NCBI GenBank assembly: GCA_016782125.1
Contig: JADDPA010000209.1
Coordinates: forward strand, 1-44,489
Reading direction: 5' to 3'
Source of the DNA: Thermobaculum sp.
Lineage (GTDB): Bacteria; Chloroflexota; Chloroflexia; Thermobaculales; Thermobaculaceae
Length of the DNA stretch: 44,489 nucleotides
A program made the position numbers and the translations under genes. Below the pieces are notes generated by a model. That model made no database searches. It had not been told where the DNA came from and saw only the letters and a list, made by a program, of their open reading frames with translations. Below are positions 16,618-26,949 of this stretch, piece by piece; within the stretch, counting starts at the first letter, position 1, and each line of letters opens with the position of its first letter.

Positions 16618-18258
16618 ATGAAAACTGACAGCGCGCTACAGCCGCGAATCGAGCCCCCTGCGGACGAGTTGAACCTTACCTCACAGGTCGCTCAGGTCAG
16701 TGAAACCGTGCCTGTCGCTGCGCCGGTGCAGGAATCGGTCGTCGTGCTGGACTTTGGCTCGCAGTATACCCAGCTGATAACGCGACGCGTGCGTGAACTG
16801 AACGTGTACTCCCAGCTCGTCCCCAACGACGCATCTTGGGAGACCGTCCGTGCGCTGCAACCGCGCGCCATTATCCTGTCTGGTGGTCCGTCCAGTGTGT
16901 ACGATACGGGCGCACCGGGACTGCCGCCCTGGGTGGTCGAGAGTGGCCTGCCAGTGCTCGCCATATGTTATGGTCTGCAGTTGCTCGCGCACCAGCTTGG
17001 CGGCAGAGTCGATCCATCGAAGGTGCGCGAATACGGCCCCGCGACGGTCCGGGTGGTCGCCGACGCCGAGTTGTTCGACGGATTGCCCCGACAGCTGCCG
17101 GTGTGGATGAGCCACGGTGACTCCGTCACCGCACTGCCCGAGGGCTTCGAGCTCCTCGCGAGCAGTCCGGCGGCCGAATATAGCGCCGTGCGGCGCGGCA
17201 CGACCTATGGCTTGCAATTCCACCCTGAGGTGGCGCACACCCCTTCCGGTGGACAGATACTCGCCAACTTCCTGTTCAAGATCGCCAAACTGGAGCCAAG
17301 CTGGACACCGGCGCACTTTGTCGAGGAGGCGACGGAGCGAATACGCGCTCAGGTCGGCGAGCACCGCGTGCTCTGCGCCCTCTCCGGTGGTGTCGACTCC
17401 GCGGTTGCCGCGACGCTTATTCACGCGGCAATCGGCGATCGATTGACTTGCATCTTCGTCAACAACGGCCTACTTCGCGAGGGCGAAGCAGAACAGGTTG
17501 TCGATGTATTCCGGGAGCAGCAGCACCTCGACCTGCGGTATGTGGACGCGAGCGACCGGTTCTTGGCCGCGCTACGGGATGTGACGGACCCGGAGGAAAA
17601 GCGCAGGCGCATCGGCGAGACGTTCATCCGTGTCTTCGAGCAGGAAGCACTCTCGCTCGGGGAGATTCCGTTTCTCGCCCAAGGCACGCTGTACCCGGAC
17701 ATGATCGAAAGCACGACGCCAGAGACGCGCTCGGCCGCGCGCATCAAGACGCACCACAACGTCGGCGGTCTGCCGCTCGACATCCGATTCAAGCTGGTGG
17801 AGCCGCTCAAGCTGCTATTCAAGGACGAGGTGCGCAAGGTAGGCACGCAGTTGGGCCTGCCGGATGAGATCGTGCATCGCCAGCCGTTCCCCGGTCCCGG
17901 CCTGGCGGTACGCATTCTGGGCGAGGTGACCTCCGAGCGGCTGCAAGCGCTTCGTGCATGTGACGCGATCGTGCGCGGCGAGATCACAGTCGCGGGACTC
18001 GATCGGCAGGTATGGCAGAGCTTCGCGGTGCTCACACCGATGCGTACTGTGGGGGTGATGGGCGATGGTCGAACATACGGCAACGTCGTAGCGATCCGTG
18101 CGGTGACGAGCGAGGACGCCATGACTGCCGCATGGGCGCGCCTTCCGTACGACGTCCTCGACCGGATCAGCACCCGCATCGTGAACGAGGTGCCGGAGGC
18201 CACGCGTGTCGTGTACGACGTAACGAGCAAGCCGCCTGGCACAATCGAATGGGAGTAG
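16618..18258 (+). CDS. guaA: GMP synthase (glutamine-hydrolysing)
   Basis: A 546-residue enzyme that turns XMP into GMP. After an unusual N-terminal extension of about 40 residues comes the class I glutamine amidotransferase ([20 protein letters not shown], nucleophile in [15 protein letters not shown], His-Glu in [11 protein letters not shown]). Next is the ATP pyrophosphatase with P-loop [13 protein letters not shown], then the dimerisation domain with [15 protein letters not shown] and the ending [14 protein letters not shown] 16618 is chosen because the -10 box is only 9 bases upstream. No ribosome site is present. It overlaps purD by 10 bases. Confidence 0.96.
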   Translation: MKTDSALQPRIEPPADELNLTSQVAQVSETVPVAAPVQESVVVLDFGSQYTQLITRRVRELNVYSQLVPNDASWETVRALQPRAIILSGGPSSVYDTGAPGLPPWVVESGLPVLAICYGLQLLAHQLGGRVDPSKVREYGPATVRVVADAELFDGLPRQLPVWMSHGDSVTALPEGFELLASSPAAEYSAVRRGTTYGLQFHPEVAHTPSGGQILANFLFKIAKLEPSWTPAHFVEEATERIRAQVGEHRVLCALSGGVDSAVAATLIHAAIGDRLTCIFVNNGLLREGEAEQVVDVFREQQHLDLRYVDASDRFLAALRDVTDPEEKRRRIGETFIRVFEQEALSLGEIPFLAQGTLYPDMIESTTPETRSAARIKTHHNVGGLPLDIRFKLVEPLKLLFKDEVRKVGTQLGLPDEIVHRQPFPGPGLAVRILGEVTSERLQALRACDAIVRGEITVAGLDRQVWQSFAVLTPMRTVGVMGDGRTYGNVVAIRAVTSEDAMTAAWARLPYDVLDRISTRIVNEVPEATRVVYDVTSKPPGTIEWE

Positions 18259-19502
18259 CGGCCGCTTCTCCGCATGTGCTCGTCATAGGTTCCGGTGGAC
18301 GCGAACATGCATTGGTTCATCGGCTCAGCCAGAGCGCGCTCGCACCGCGCCTTCGCTCCTATCCCGGCAACCCCGGCATTCATCAACTTGCTCCATTGCT
18401 TGCAACACCGGACGACTCTGCTAGGACCATCGCCGCTACAGCACGGAGCGAAGATATCGATCTCGTCGTCATTGGACCCGATGCGTACCTGGCGGCAGGC
18501 GTCGTGGATGCCTGCACCGAAGCGGGCATCGCGGCGTTTGGTCCAACCCGCGGCGCAGCACGTATCGAGACAAGCAAGGCGTGGGCGAAGGACATCATGC
18601 AGCGCTCCGGAGTACCCACCGCGCCACACCACACCTTCACCGACACCACGGCGCTGCGAGACTACCTTTATGCGGGCACTGGCACCGTCGTGGTTAAGGC
18701 GGACGGCCTTGCTGCAGGCAAGGGCGTGCTCGTGTCGGATGATCGGCCGGCGTGCTTTTCGTTCGGTGAGGAGTACCTGCGCCAGGGCAGCGGCGTGCTG
18801 GTGGAGGAGCACCTGACCGGCCCGGAGGTGAGTCTATTCGCCTTTGTCTGCGATGCAGCGGTGTTGCCCTTGGCATGCGCCCGTGACTATAAGCGCGCAC
18901 ATGATTGGGATGAGGGACCGAACACGGGCGGTATGGGCGCAATCAGTCCACCCGACCTGCCGCCCGAGTTCCTCGAAAGAACGACGGAGGAGATCATCCG
19001 CCCGGTCGCTTTGGAGATGGTTCGGTCCGGGTCGCCTTTTCGTGGCGTCCTGTACGCCGGTCTCATGTTGACGGAGGCGGGACCGAAGGTGCTCGAATTT
19101 AACGCGCGCTTCGGGGACCCTGAAACCCAAGTCATTCTGCCTCTGCTTTGCTCAGACCTCCTTCCCCTGCTCACGGATGTAGCGCGGGGCGATCTATCGG
19201 AGGCGCACATAGAACTGAGCACGAGCTACGCCTGCGGCGTCACCATAGCGTCCGCTGGCTACCCCGGCACTCGCGCCACGCCACGCACCTGCACATTGGG
19301 TTTGGTCCCGCCCGGTAGCGTCCTGTATCACGCCGGGACCGCGCTCGGAGAAGACGAACAGCTCCAGGCCGTGGGGGGGCGGGTCTTTACCGCGGTAGGG
19401 CAGGGCGATTCGCTGCCAGAAGCACGGAAACGAGCTTACGAATTGGCCGCACAGGTCGACTTCGAGGGGGCGTGGTATCGCACGGACATCGGCGCGAAGT
19501 AA
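18249..19502 (+). CDS. purD: Phosphoribosylamine-glycine ligase
   Basis: A 417-residue ATP-grasp enzyme, step two of de novo purine synthesis. N-terminal [37 protein letters not shown], the ATP-grasp segments [14 protein letters not shown] and FEEYL-like region, GGMGAISPP, and metal/ATP residues in [18 protein letters not shown]. Length fits the family. The ATG at 18249 lies inside the end of guaA and has no clear ribosome site, so translation is probably coupled to guaA. Together the two genes form a purine pair. Confidence 0.95.
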   Translation: MGVAAASPHVLVIGSGGREHALVHRLSQSALAPRLRSYPGNPGIHQLAPLLATPDDSARTIAATARSEDIDLVVIGPDAYLAAGVVDACTEAGIAAFGPTRGAARIETSKAWAKDIMQRSGVPTAPHHTFTDTTALRDYLYAGTGTVVVKADGLAAGKGVLVSDDRPACFSFGEEYLRQGSGVLVEEHLTGPEVSLFAFVCDAAVLPLACARDYKRAHDWDEGPNTGGMGAISPPDLPPEFLERTTEEIIRPVALEMVRSGSPFRGVLYAGLMLTEAGPKVLEFNARFGDPETQVILPLLCSDLLPLLTDVARGDLSEAHIELSTSYACGVTIASAGYPGTRATPRTCTLGLVPPGSVLYHAGTALGEDEQLQAVGGRVFTAVGQGDSLPEARKRAYELAAQVDFEGAWYRTDIGAK

Positions 19503-19657
19503 GCAGCCCAATCCCATACAAAACACAGCAGAATGCCCAGTACGCACATGACTTTGACGACGACACCGATTTGAGGGGGTAGCAACCCCCGACCAAGAGT
19601 GCGAAGGCCGACGGAGATCGATGGGATGGCCAGGAGAGCCGCCGTTCGCTCCGTCAA
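19436..19657 (-). CDS. Possible small membrane protein, doubtful
   Basis: A 73-residue frame from TTG 19657 that overlaps the 3' end of purD on the other strand. It contains one hydrophobic segment ([20 protein letters not shown]) with flanking charges, as a one-pass membrane protein would. There is no ribosome site, and the Cys/Ser/Arg-rich tail lies antisense to purD. It may well be chance. Confidence 0.2.
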   Translation of the reverse strand: MTERTAALLAIPSISVGLRTLGRGLLPPQIGVVVKVMCVLGILLCFVWDWAAYFAPMSVRYHAPSKSTCAANS

Positions 19658-19826
19658 AGTGGGCCGATCCGCGATCCATGGAAGACGTCAAAGGAACAGA
19701 CGATATCGCTTCCGGCTGACGAAGTAAGTTAGGATCGTACAGTCCCAACACAAACTTTGAGGACAAAGTGTTGCCCTATTTCTGAGTAGCCTCACGTCGT
19801 GAACCAAGGGCACAGAGCGACGGTGG
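19503..19826. other. Intergenic stretch with a hairpin after purD
   Basis: Apart from the doubtful frame above, I see only a perfect hairpin GGGGGT-AGCA-ACCCCC at 19575-19590. It is placed where a purD terminator would be but lacks a T run on either strand. Confidence 0.4.
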
Positions 19827-19897
19827 AGGCGACGAGCGGATTCGAACCGCTGATCAAGGTTTTGCAAACCTCTGCCTTGCCACTTGGCCACGTCGCC
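19827..19897 (-). tRNA. tRNA-Cys (GCA)
   Basis: A 71-base cloverleaf on the minus strand: acceptor GGCGACG/CGTCGCC with discriminator T, anticodon stem AGAGG/CCTTG-type with loop TTTGCAA giving GCA, and T arm GCGG-TTCGAAT-CCGC. No encoded CCA. Confidence 0.95.
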
Positions 19898-19907
19898 CTG
19901 TGCCGCT

Positions 19908-19937
19908 ATCGTAGCCAAGCCCGCGCTACAGTGTCAA
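19908..19937 (-). promoter_or_regulatory. tRNA-Cys promoter
   Basis: A perfect TTGACA (19937-19932), 18 bases, TACGAT (19913-19908), and about 10 bases to the tRNA. Confidence 0.7.
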
Positions 19938-19960
19938 TGCGATAAAGACCGACCGCGCGT

Positions 19961-19990
19961 TTGCCGCGCTGTGTCAGCGCACGTTATAAT
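19961..19990 (+). promoter_or_regulatory. Promoter of the small tail-anchored protein
   Basis: TTGCCG (19961-19966), 18 bases, TATAAT (19985-19990). Same -35 form and spacing as rpsT and miaB. Confidence 0.7.
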
Positions 19991-20034
19991 GCGGCACGTT
20001 CATGCGTTTCTCGCATACCGTTGAGGGAGATTTC

Positions 20035-20352
20035 GTGCCCCGCAAAACAACCAAGTCGTCCAGGCAGCACGGTGGTCAGCGGCGAGCCGCCAGCAGACCC
20101 GCTCGTCCTGCTGGTACACCCGCACCACAGGAAACCACAACGGCCGCCGCGTCAACGGTTGCCACGGCCCCCCCGCGTGTAGCGCAGGAGCGAGTGGTAC
20201 GTCGCCCGGCTACTGCCCCATCCGGTGCCGTACTCTCCTCCGAGCAGGTCGGCCGGGAGATGCGCTATATACGCCGGGATATCGTGAAGCTCTTGATCAC
20301 GACCGCTGTCGTGCTCCTCTTCATCATCGCCGCAAACCTGGCGATCAACTAG
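20035..20352 (+). CDS. Small basic protein with C-terminal membrane anchor, unknown function
   Basis: A 105-residue protein. The first 60 residues are rich in Lys, Arg, Pro, Thr and Ala and look disordered (PRKTTKSSRQHGGQRRAA). A helix with charges follows (EMRYIRRDIVKLL), then a single C-terminal membrane segment (LITTAVVLLFIIAANLAIN). That is a tail-anchored layout with the basic part in the cytoplasm, where it could touch nucleic acid or the lipid surface. GTG 20035 with GAGGGAG just upstream is a better start than ATG 20002, which has none. No family recognised. Confidence 0.65.
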   Translation: MPRKTTKSSRQHGGQRRAASRPARPAGTPAPQETTTAAASTVATAPPRVAQERVVRRPATAPSGAVLSSEQVGREMRYIRRDIVKLLITTAVVLLFIIAANLAIN

Positions 20353-20437
20353 CGGGGTCCCGCTAACCGCTCGAACTCCCAGGGGCCAGTCAGCCGGCGC
20401 AACTCGCCCCACCCAGTCGGCCCCCCTGCGGGCGGCG

Positions 20438-21274
20438 CTACTCCTCGTTTTCGTCCGTGTCGTCCGGCCCAGCGAGCGATTCCGTCTGCGGATCGTCACT
20501 GTCGTCGGTGTCTTCATCCGGGTCGGTCTCTGCCATGATCTCGTCTCCGGTCGACGCAGAGACAGCAGTACCGAGGAGGGCGGCTCGATTCTCCGGCGCC
20601 AGCCGGGTAAGGGTCGGGAAGGGCAGCCTGCCGTGAGTTTCCGGACTCCGGTACGTCTCCCGAAGCAGTACCCGGACGACATCGAGACTCGCGTTCACGA
20701 CATCAGCGGAGTACTCATTCCTCGCCCGTATAAGCTCGATCAGGCGGTGCGCGGTCTTCGCCGGTACGAGGCCCACTGGGTCACCGCTGCGAGTGTACAG
20801 GCGCAGGTACGGTCCATCGACCTGCAGCTGCAGACTGTCGCCGGGAAGGATGGTGGCGATCTGCTCGGCCGGACTGAGCTCCTCCAACTCGATGACGTCC
20901 GCCCGTCCGGTCTCCATCACGAAGTTTTCCGCCCGGATGTTCACCGGGTCGGACTCCTTGACCACCTCGGCGTCCACGTTATCCAACACCCCGCGCAAAC
21001 GGGCACTGTTGCGTAGTGCGATGGCGTTCGCGGGATCGATCTCCGTCGCATGCTGGTACGCATCAAATGCCTCACGCAGGCGGCCAAGTTTGGTGAGTGC
21101 CCGACCAATCCGGTTGTGAGCCGAGACATCCCGCGGATCCATCTCGATCATCATGCGATTGGTCTCGAGCGCCTCATTCCAATGGCCTTGTTCGCTATGC
21201 TCCAGTGCGGCCTCAAGCAGCTGCGCCCTGGTGCGTGTCTCCTCGGTATTGGTCGTAGTCGAATCAAATGTCAA
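20438..21274 (-). CDS. TPR-repeat protein with acidic tail
   Basis: A 278-residue protein. Residues 18-95 hold two or three tetratricopeptide repeats (ALEHSEQGHWNEALETNRMMIEMDP, AHNRIGRALTKLGRLREAFDAYQHATEIDP). The middle part (GDSLQLQVDGPYLRLYTRSGDPVGLVP) is beta-rich and may be a small barrel. The C-terminus is a long acidic, probably disordered tail (DPDEDTDDSDDPQTE). TPRs bind proteins; no enzyme motif is visible. TTG start; AAGGAG overlaps the miaB stop, 12 bases from the TTG, a little far. It follows miaB by 16 bases. Confidence 0.8.
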   Translation of the reverse strand: MTFDSTTTNTEETRTRAQLLEAALEHSEQGHWNEALETNRMMIEMDPRDVSAHNRIGRALTKLGRLREAFDAYQHATEIDPANAIALRNSARLRGVLDNVDAEVVKESDPVNIRAENFVMETGRADVIELEELSPAEQIATILPGDSLQLQVDGPYLRLYTRSGDPVGLVPAKTAHRLIELIRARNEYSADVVNASLDVVRVLLRETYRSPETHGRLPFPTLTRLAPENRAALLGTAVSASTGDEIMAETDPDEDTDDSDDPQTESLAGPDDTDENEE

Positions 21275-21290
21275 GGTCTCGTATGACTCC

Positions 21291-22592
21291 TTATGCTTGG
21301 GCGCCGACCAACTCTCCGGTCCGTATCAGTTCCGCCTGCATCGACCAGGCGCCCGTCTGTGTTATCTTCACCGGAAAGGTCTGCCCCGTCAGGTCATCCG
21401 CAGAATCGACGAATACCAAACTATTCGTTCGCGTGCGACCCTTCCATTTACCCCGCTGGATCTCCTCGAAGAGCACTTCCGTCGTCGTGCCCAAAAGCGC
21501 GGCGTTGATCTCATTCGAGATTCGCTCGTGCTGCGCGTCCAGCACCCGATAGCGCCGTTGCTTCTCCTCCAGGGGCACGGGGTCGCCAAGCTCGTATGCC
21601 TTGGTGCCCGGACGTGGCGAGTACACCGCGGTGTGAACCGTGTCCAGCCGTAACTCCTCCAGGACATCGTACGTTCGCTCGAATTGCTCCTCGGACTCAC
21701 CTGGAAAGCCCACAATAACGTCCGTCGCGATGCTCACGCCGGGGATGATCCGGCGGGTCCGCTCAACGACCTCATAGTATTGCTCAATCGTATATCCCCG
21801 GCGCATAGCACGCAGCACCGCATTGTCCCCGGCTTGGAACGGGATATTGATGTGCTCGCACACCTTCGGCAGATCTGCGACGGCCTGCAGTATCTTATCC
21901 GTCATCGTGCGGGGGTACGATGTCAGGAAACGAATCCGCTCGATACCGTCCACCTCATGTACCGCGGTCAGCAGATCACCAAGGTCGGGCTTGCCAGGTA
22001 GGTCGCGCCCATAGTGATTGATCGTCTGGCCGAGCAGCGTCACCTCCTTGACGCCCCGCTGCGCCAGCAACCGCACCTCTTCCACAATCTCCGCCACGGG
22101 GATCGAGCGCTCGCGCCCGCGCCGGTACGGCACGACACAGAAGCTACAGAACTTATTGCAGCCCATCACCACCGGCACGAATGCGGTCACCGCGGAGTCC
22201 GCCGCGAGATCGTACAACTGTGTGCCCCACTCATCGTCGACCGGCGGGACGGACGCCATCAACTCGTCGACATCACCAGCTGGGATAAAGTGGTCCACGA
22301 GCGGGAACTGCCGATGCAGCAGCTCGCGATCGGGATGCACCATGCAGCCCATCATCACGACGATGGTATCGGGACTGCTCTGCTTATGACGAGCGAGTGC
22401 GCCGACCTTTCCCGCGGTACGCCGCTCCGCACTGGCGCGCACGCTACACGTGTTCAAAATGACAACGTTCGCGTCTGACACCTGCTCCGTGCGCGAGTAG
22501 CCGGCATCCCGCATCGCGTCCGCAGCTCGTCCGCTGTCGGCGACGTTCATCTGGCAACCAACGGTCCAGATGTAGAAGTTGTTCGCTGTCAT
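21291..22592 (-). CDS. miaB: tRNA-2-methylthio-N6-isopentenyladenosine synthase
   Basis: A 433-residue radical SAM methylthiotransferase. The N-terminal domain has GCQMNVADS, NTCSVRASAERR and MMGCMV (three cluster cysteines). The radical SAM motif is CNKFCSFC in VMGCNKFCSFCVVPYRRGRE. A C-terminal TRAM domain begins near NAALLGTTTEVLFE. It adds a methylthio group at A37 of tRNAs reading UNN codons. ATG 22592 has AAGGGG 5 bases upstream; the earlier in-frame start at 22679 would lie before the promoter. miaA is not nearby. Confidence 0.94.
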   Translation of the reverse strand: MTANNFYIWTVGCQMNVADSGRAADAMRDAGYSRTEQVSDANVVILNTCSVRASAERRTAGKVGALARHKQSSPDTIVVMMGCMVHPDRELLHRQFPLVDHFIPAGDVDELMASVPPVDDEWGTQLYDLAADSAVTAFVPVVMGCNKFCSFCVVPYRRGRERSIPVAEIVEEVRLLAQRGVKEVTLLGQTINHYGRDLPGKPDLGDLLTAVHEVDGIERIRFLTSYPRTMTDKILQAVADLPKVCEHINIPFQAGDNAVLRAMRRGYTIEQYYEVVERTRRIIPGVSIATDVIVGFPGESEEQFERTYDVLEELRLDTVHTAVYSPRPGTKAYELGDPVPLEEKQRRYRVLDAQHERISNEINAALLGTTTEVLFEEIQRGKWKGRTRTNSLVFVDSADDLTGQTFPVKITQTGAWSMQAELIRTGELVGAQA

Positions 22593-22641
22593 GCCCTCCC
22601 CTTGCGCACGAGTGTGCGGCTTCCACGCCACATAACCTGCG

Positions 22642-22671
22642 ATTATAGCCGTCACGCGGGAGTCGCGGCAA
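22642..22671 (-). promoter_or_regulatory. miaB promoter
   Basis: TTGCCG (22671-22666), 18 bases, TATAAT (22647-22642), placed between the selA stop and the miaB start. Confidence 0.75.
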
Positions 22672-22675
22672 ACGA

Positions 22676-24046
22676 TCATGGTGGGCGGAGCGCTGAGTTA
22701 ATGGCTGCCAGCAACGCAGGCTCCTCGTCGGGCTGGACCGTGCGTGGATCAAGCCATACCCGGTCTTGCTCGCTCCGCGCCATGACCGGGAGGTCGCCCG
22801 TGCGCAGTCGCTCAGTTAACGCATTCGACGTAAGGCCGTACTCTGCGGGATCCAAGACCAGCGCGGAACTCGGCAGTTCGGCGTCCGGCAATGAGCCGCC
22901 GCCGACCGTGGACGCGCTAGGGCAGACTGCGATGCCCGCCAGGGGCAGGGCGTCTCGCCATTGCTCGGCGCGAGCCCTTATCTCGTCCGCCGTCAGTCCG
23001 AGCATGCGCAACGTCGGGATACTCTCGTACTGCACCCCGCGCGCGTAGTGCCGTAGGGTCGCGTACAGCGCGGCGAGGGTGACCTTGTCGCACCGCAAGG
23101 CACGGGCGAGTGGGTGGCGACGCACGCGTTCCACGAGATCGCTGCGGCCCGCGATGACCCCGGCCTGGGGACCGCCGAGGAGCTTGTCCCCACTGAACAG
23201 CGTCAGTCCCACGCCCGCTGCGACGCTTTCCTGGACTGTCGGCTCGCGGCGCAGGCCGAACCGAGTGGTATCCACAAGACAACCGCTACCTAGATCGTTT
23301 ACGACCGGCACGGACCGTTCACGGCCGATGCGAGCCATCTCCTCGATATCGACGTCCGCGACGAAGCCCGATACGAAAAAGTTGCTCCGGTGTACCTTAA
23401 GCAGGAGGGCCGTTTGCTCTGAGACAGCATCTCCATAGTCCGAAGCATACGTGCGGTTCGTGGTGCCAACCTCTCGGAGCGTCGCCCCGCTCTGCGCACA
23501 CACGTCCGGTATCCGGAACTTGCCGCCTATCTCAACGGACTGACCACGCGAGACGATTACCTCCCGTCCCCTGCCCAACGCGGTCAGCGCCAGGAAGAGA
23601 GATGCGGCGCAGTTATTCGTGACTGTCGCGGCCTCCGCACCGGTGATGTCCACGAGCAAGCGCTCGACGTACGTGTCGCGGGAGCCACGGGTACCGCTTT
23701 GGAGGTCGACCTCCAAATCTGAGTATGCCGCCGCGTCGAGCATCGCCTGCCGAGCGGCGCCGGATAACACGGCTCGTCCCAGGTTGGTATGCAGAATCAC
23801 GCCGGTCGCGTTTATCACCTTTGTCGGCCAGGGCGCTATGTCCTGCGTCGCACGTGCTGCTACCGTGCGGGCAAGATCCTCCTGACTGACCGAGCCACCC
23901 GCAAGGATGGTCGCCCGCGCCTCGGACAGTACGTAGCGAGCTGCCGCGACCCACACATCGTGCGGCACGGAGTCGTTAGAGGTCAGTTCCAGCAGCTTCG
24001 TGACTGATGGCAACAACCGGGGTTCGGTGATGAGATTCAGGCTCAC
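22676..24046 (-). CDS. selA: L-seryl-tRNA(Sec) selenium transferase
   Basis: A 456-residue PLP enzyme that turns seryl-tRNA(Sec) into selenocysteinyl-tRNA(Sec). Landmarks: VINATGVILHTNLGRAVLS, SDLEVDLQSGTRGSRD, TNNCAASLFLALTAL, SRGQSVEIGGKFRIPDV, EVGTTNRTY, and the PLP lysine K288 in LFSGDKLLGGPQAG. Full length for the family. GTG start with AGGAGG 4 bases upstream. selB, selD and tRNA-Sec are not in the window, so the pathway must be completed elsewhere. Divergent from secA. Confidence 0.95.
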   Translation of the reverse strand: MSLNLITEPRLLPSVTKLLELTSNDSVPHDVWVAAARYVLSEARATILAGGSVSQEDLARTVAARATQDIAPWPTKVINATGVILHTNLGRAVLSGAARQAMLDAAAYSDLEVDLQSGTRGSRDTYVERLLVDITGAEAATVTNNCAASLFLALTALGRGREVIVSRGQSVEIGGKFRIPDVCAQSGATLREVGTTNRTYASDYGDAVSEQTALLLKVHRSNFFVSGFVADVDIEEMARIGRERSVPVVNDLGSGCLVDTTRFGLRREPTVQESVAAGVGLTLFSGDKLLGGPQAGVIAGRSDLVERVRRHPLARALRCDKVTLAALYATLRHYARGVQYESIPTLRMLGLTADEIRARAEQWRDALPLAGIAVCPSASTVGGGSLPDAELPSSALVLDPAEYGLTSNALTERLRTGDLPVMARSEQDRVWLDPRTVQPDEEPALLAAINSALRPP

Positions 24047-24110
24047 AGGTCCTCCTGGCTCATTGTAACAGGGCACTGAATGAGTCCCGTTACCAGGGTA
24101 ATCTGAGCGA

Positions 24111-24139
24111 TGGACACCTCTATAGTCGCGTGATAAACT
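24111..24139 (+). promoter_or_regulatory. secA promoter
   Basis: TGGACA (24111-24116), 17 bases, TAAACT (24134-24139), leaving a leader of about 30 bases before the GTG. Confidence 0.55.
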
Positions 24140-24176
24140 GAGACTTGAGTACATAAGTTGCACACTGGGGGACCAC

Positions 24177-26765
24177 GTGGCAAGTCTACTGAATTTCTTT
24201 CGCGGCAACTCGACGGCACGTACTGCCAAGAAGATGCAGCCGATTGTCGACCGGGTGAACGCGCTGGAGGAGAAGTTTCAGCGTCTCTCCGATTCCGAGA
24301 TGCGCGATTACACTGCCTCGCTGCGCGAGCGGGTTCAGGCTGGCGAGAAGCTCGACGCGATGCTACCCGAGGCATTCGCCCTGGTGCGCGAAGCAACACT
24401 GCGGACCCTTGGCAAGCGTCAGTTCGACGTGCAGATCATGGGCGGCGTCGTGCTGCATCAGGGCAATATCGCGGAGATGCGGACCGGCGAAGGGAAGACG
24501 TTCGCCGCTCCCCTCGCCGTATATCTAAACGCCCTTGAAGGCAAGGGTGTCCACGTAATCACCGTGAACGACTACCTGGTCCGTCGCGACTGCACATGGA
24601 TGGGTCAGGTCTATCACTATCTCGGCCTCACGGTGGGATGCCTCCAGCATGAATCAGCGTTTGTCTTCGACCCGCATCACGAGGGCGACCTGCCGATGCT
24701 TCGGCCCGCGGAGCGGCGAGAGGCATACGCGGCCGACGTCACACACGGCACCAACAACGAGTTCGGTTTCGACTTCCTCCGCGACAACATGGCGCGCAAT
24801 CTTGCTGAGAAAGCGCAGCGCCAGCTGCACTACGCCATCGTCGACGAGGCGGATAACATTCTGATCGACGAGGCGCGCACCCCGCTCATCATCAGCGGTC
24901 AGGCGGAGCAGAATACGCAGGTGTACTATCAGTTCGCCAAGATCGCGGACCAACTGCAGGAGAACCGTGACTACACGGTAGAGCTCAAGCACCGGAGCGC
25001 AAACCTCACGGAAGACGGCATCAGCCGCGCGGAGAAGCTGCTCGGCCTGACGCGTACCCAAAAGGACGAGGAGGAGGGCCGGTCGCCGCTCTACGCCGCC
25101 GAGAACTTCGAGGCGACGCACTACCTCGACAACGCAATCAAGGCAAAGTCGCTTTACCTGCTCGACCGTGACTACGCGATCGTTGACGGCCAGGTCATTA
25201 TCGTTGACGAGTTCACCGGCCGCTACATGTACGGCCGCCGGTACTCGGAGGGTCTGCACCAGGCAATCGAGGCTAAGGAGCGACTCAAGGTTGAACGGGA
25301 AACGCAGACGCTGGCCACGATCACCATTCAGAATTACTTCCGGATGTACGCCAAGCTCGCGGGCATGACCGGCACGGCCGCAACAGAGGCGGAGGAGTTC
25401 GGAAAGATCTACAACGTTGATGTCGTGCCGATCCCAACAAACCGCGAGATGGTCCGCGATGACTTCTCAGACCGTATCTTCAAGACTGAGGCGGCGAAGT
25501 ATCAGGCGGTAGCTGATGAGATCGAGGACCTGCGCGAGTCCGGTCGCCCCACGCTAGTCGGCACCACGAGCATCGAGAAGAGCGAGTATCTGAGCGATAT
25601 CCTCCGCCGGCGTGGGATAAAGCACGAGGTCCTGAACGCCCGCTACCACGAGAAAGAGGCGGAGATCGTAGCGCGTGCGGGCCAGGCAGGCGCGGTGACG
25701 ATTGCCACAAACATGGCGGGTCGCGGCACGGACATCGTGCTCGGCGACGGTGTCGCGGAGCGTGGCGGTCTGCATATCATTGGTACGGAGCGCCATGAAT
25801 CCCGCCGAATCGACAATCAGTTACGGGGCCGAGCCGGCCGCCAGGGCGATCCCGGCACCACCCGGTTCTATGTGTCGCTTGAGGACGAGCTAATGCGCCG
25901 GTTCGGGCTCGACCGCGTGAAGGGCATCATGGAGCGGCTCGGGGTAGATGACGACATTCCAATCGAGAACAGTCTGGTGACCCGGCAGATCGAGGGGGCC
26001 CAGGCAAAGGCCGAGGGCTACAACTTCGATGCTCGCAAGCACGTCGTCCAGTATGACGGGGTCATGAATACCCAACGCGACGTCATCTACACGATGCGCG
26101 ACAGGATCCTCGCTGGTGAGGGAACCCGCGAGCGGGTGCTCCAAGCCATACAGGGTGAGATAAGCCGTTTCGTGGATGAGTACACGGATGACCCAGAGCC
26201 CGAAAACTGGGATTTGGAGAATCTGCTGCGCGCCGTGAACACGGTCTTCCCTGTCCCAGAAGATGTCACCTTCGAATCCCTCACCGGACAAGGGCAGGAG
26301 GAACTGAGCGACTTCCTCCAGGAGTTGGCGGTCGAGGCATACGACGCGCGCGAAGCGGAGATCGGTGCGGACGACGCCCGTCTATTGGAGCGCGTCGTCC
26401 TCCTGAACACGATCGACACCCAGTGGATCGAGTATCTGACCCACATGGAGGAACTCCGGCAGGGCATTGGGCTCCGGGCGTACGGTCAGCGTGACCCGCT
26501 CGTGGAGTACAAGTCCGAGGCTTATAGGCTCTTTGAAGGCCTGATGCAGAGTATCGAACATGAGGTGGCACACGCGATATACAAGGTGTCCATCGCGCGT
26601 GAAGCTCCGGCGCCGGTACAGCAGGTGCATACCAACCGCGAGGAGAGCGTACCGCAGTCCAAGACCAAACGGAGCGGCCAGAAGATCGGGCGCAACGATC
26701 CGTGCCCTTGCGGCAGCGGCAAGAAGTACAAGCGCTGCCACGGCGCAATCGCGACCCCCGTGTAG
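24177..26765 (+). CDS. secA: Preprotein translocase ATPase SecA
   Basis: An 862-residue motor that drives unfolded proteins through SecYEG. Walker A GEGKT at residues 104-108, [17 protein letters not shown]-type [18 protein letters not shown], crosslinking domain, motif [23 protein letters not shown], helical scaffold, and a C-terminal zinc finger [13 protein letters not shown] that binds SecB or the ribosome. GTG 24177 has GGGGGA 6 bases upstream. A strong terminator follows, so it is probably a single-gene unit. Confidence 0.97.
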   Translation: MASLLNFFRGNSTARTAKKMQPIVDRVNALEEKFQRLSDSEMRDYTASLRERVQAGEKLDAMLPEAFALVREATLRTLGKRQFDVQIMGGVVLHQGNIAEMRTGEGKTFAAPLAVYLNALEGKGVHVITVNDYLVRRDCTWMGQVYHYLGLTVGCLQHESAFVFDPHHEGDLPMLRPAERREAYAADVTHGTNNEFGFDFLRDNMARNLAEKAQRQLHYAIVDEADNILIDEARTPLIISGQAEQNTQVYYQFAKIADQLQENRDYTVELKHRSANLTEDGISRAEKLLGLTRTQKDEEEGRSPLYAAENFEATHYLDNAIKAKSLYLLDRDYAIVDGQVIIVDEFTGRYMYGRRYSEGLHQAIEAKERLKVERETQTLATITIQNYFRMYAKLAGMTGTAATEAEEFGKIYNVDVVPIPTNREMVRDDFSDRIFKTEAAKYQAVADEIEDLRESGRPTLVGTTSIEKSEYLSDILRRRGIKHEVLNARYHEKEAEIVARAGQAGAVTIATNMAGRGTDIVLGDGVAERGGLHIIGTERHESRRIDNQLRGRAGRQGDPGTTRFYVSLEDELMRRFGLDRVKGIMERLGVDDDIPIENSLVTRQIEGAQAKAEGYNFDARKHVVQYDGVMNTQRDVIYTMRDRILAGEGTRERVLQAIQGEISRFVDEYTDDPEPENWDLENLLRAVNTVFPVPEDVTFESLTGQGQEELSDFLQELAVEAYDAREAEIGADDARLLERVVLLNTIDTQWIEYLTHMEELRQGIGLRAYGQRDPLVEYKSEAYRLFEGLMQSIEHEVAHAIYKVSIAREAPAPVQQVHTNREESVPQSKTKRSGQKIGRNDPCPCGSGKKYKRCHGAIATPV

Positions 26766-26793
26766 CCGACCGAATCCAAGTTCTGCAGCCGTG

Positions 26794-26835
26794 CAAAACC
26801 CCATCCCGCTCATAGATCGGCGGGATGGGGTTTTG
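26794..26835. terminator. Strong bidirectional intrinsic terminator
   Basis: A perfect 16-bp stem CAAAACCCCATCCCGC (26794-26809) / GCGGGATGGGGTTTTG (26820-26835) with a 10-base loop. A/T runs at both ends allow it to stop secA from the left and the 201-aa gene from the right. Confidence 0.9.
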
Positions 26836-26949
26836 TGACTTTGCCATATCGCGGCTGGCTAGAACACCATACCGTCGCAATCTTATCCGATTGCGTATAA
26901 CGCCTCAGGCACGGTACCAGTCCACCTGGCCCCGACCGAGATTGTGCTG

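Noticed and set aside
17421-18812. 463-codon open frame antisense to guaA/purD
   Set aside because: Low-complexity Ser/Arg/Thr translation typical of the complement of a GC-rich gene; guaA and purD account for the DNA.
20351-20364. AGCGGG-GT-CCCGCT inverted repeat after the tail-anchored gene
   Set aside because: Two-base loop and no T run; not a convincing terminator.
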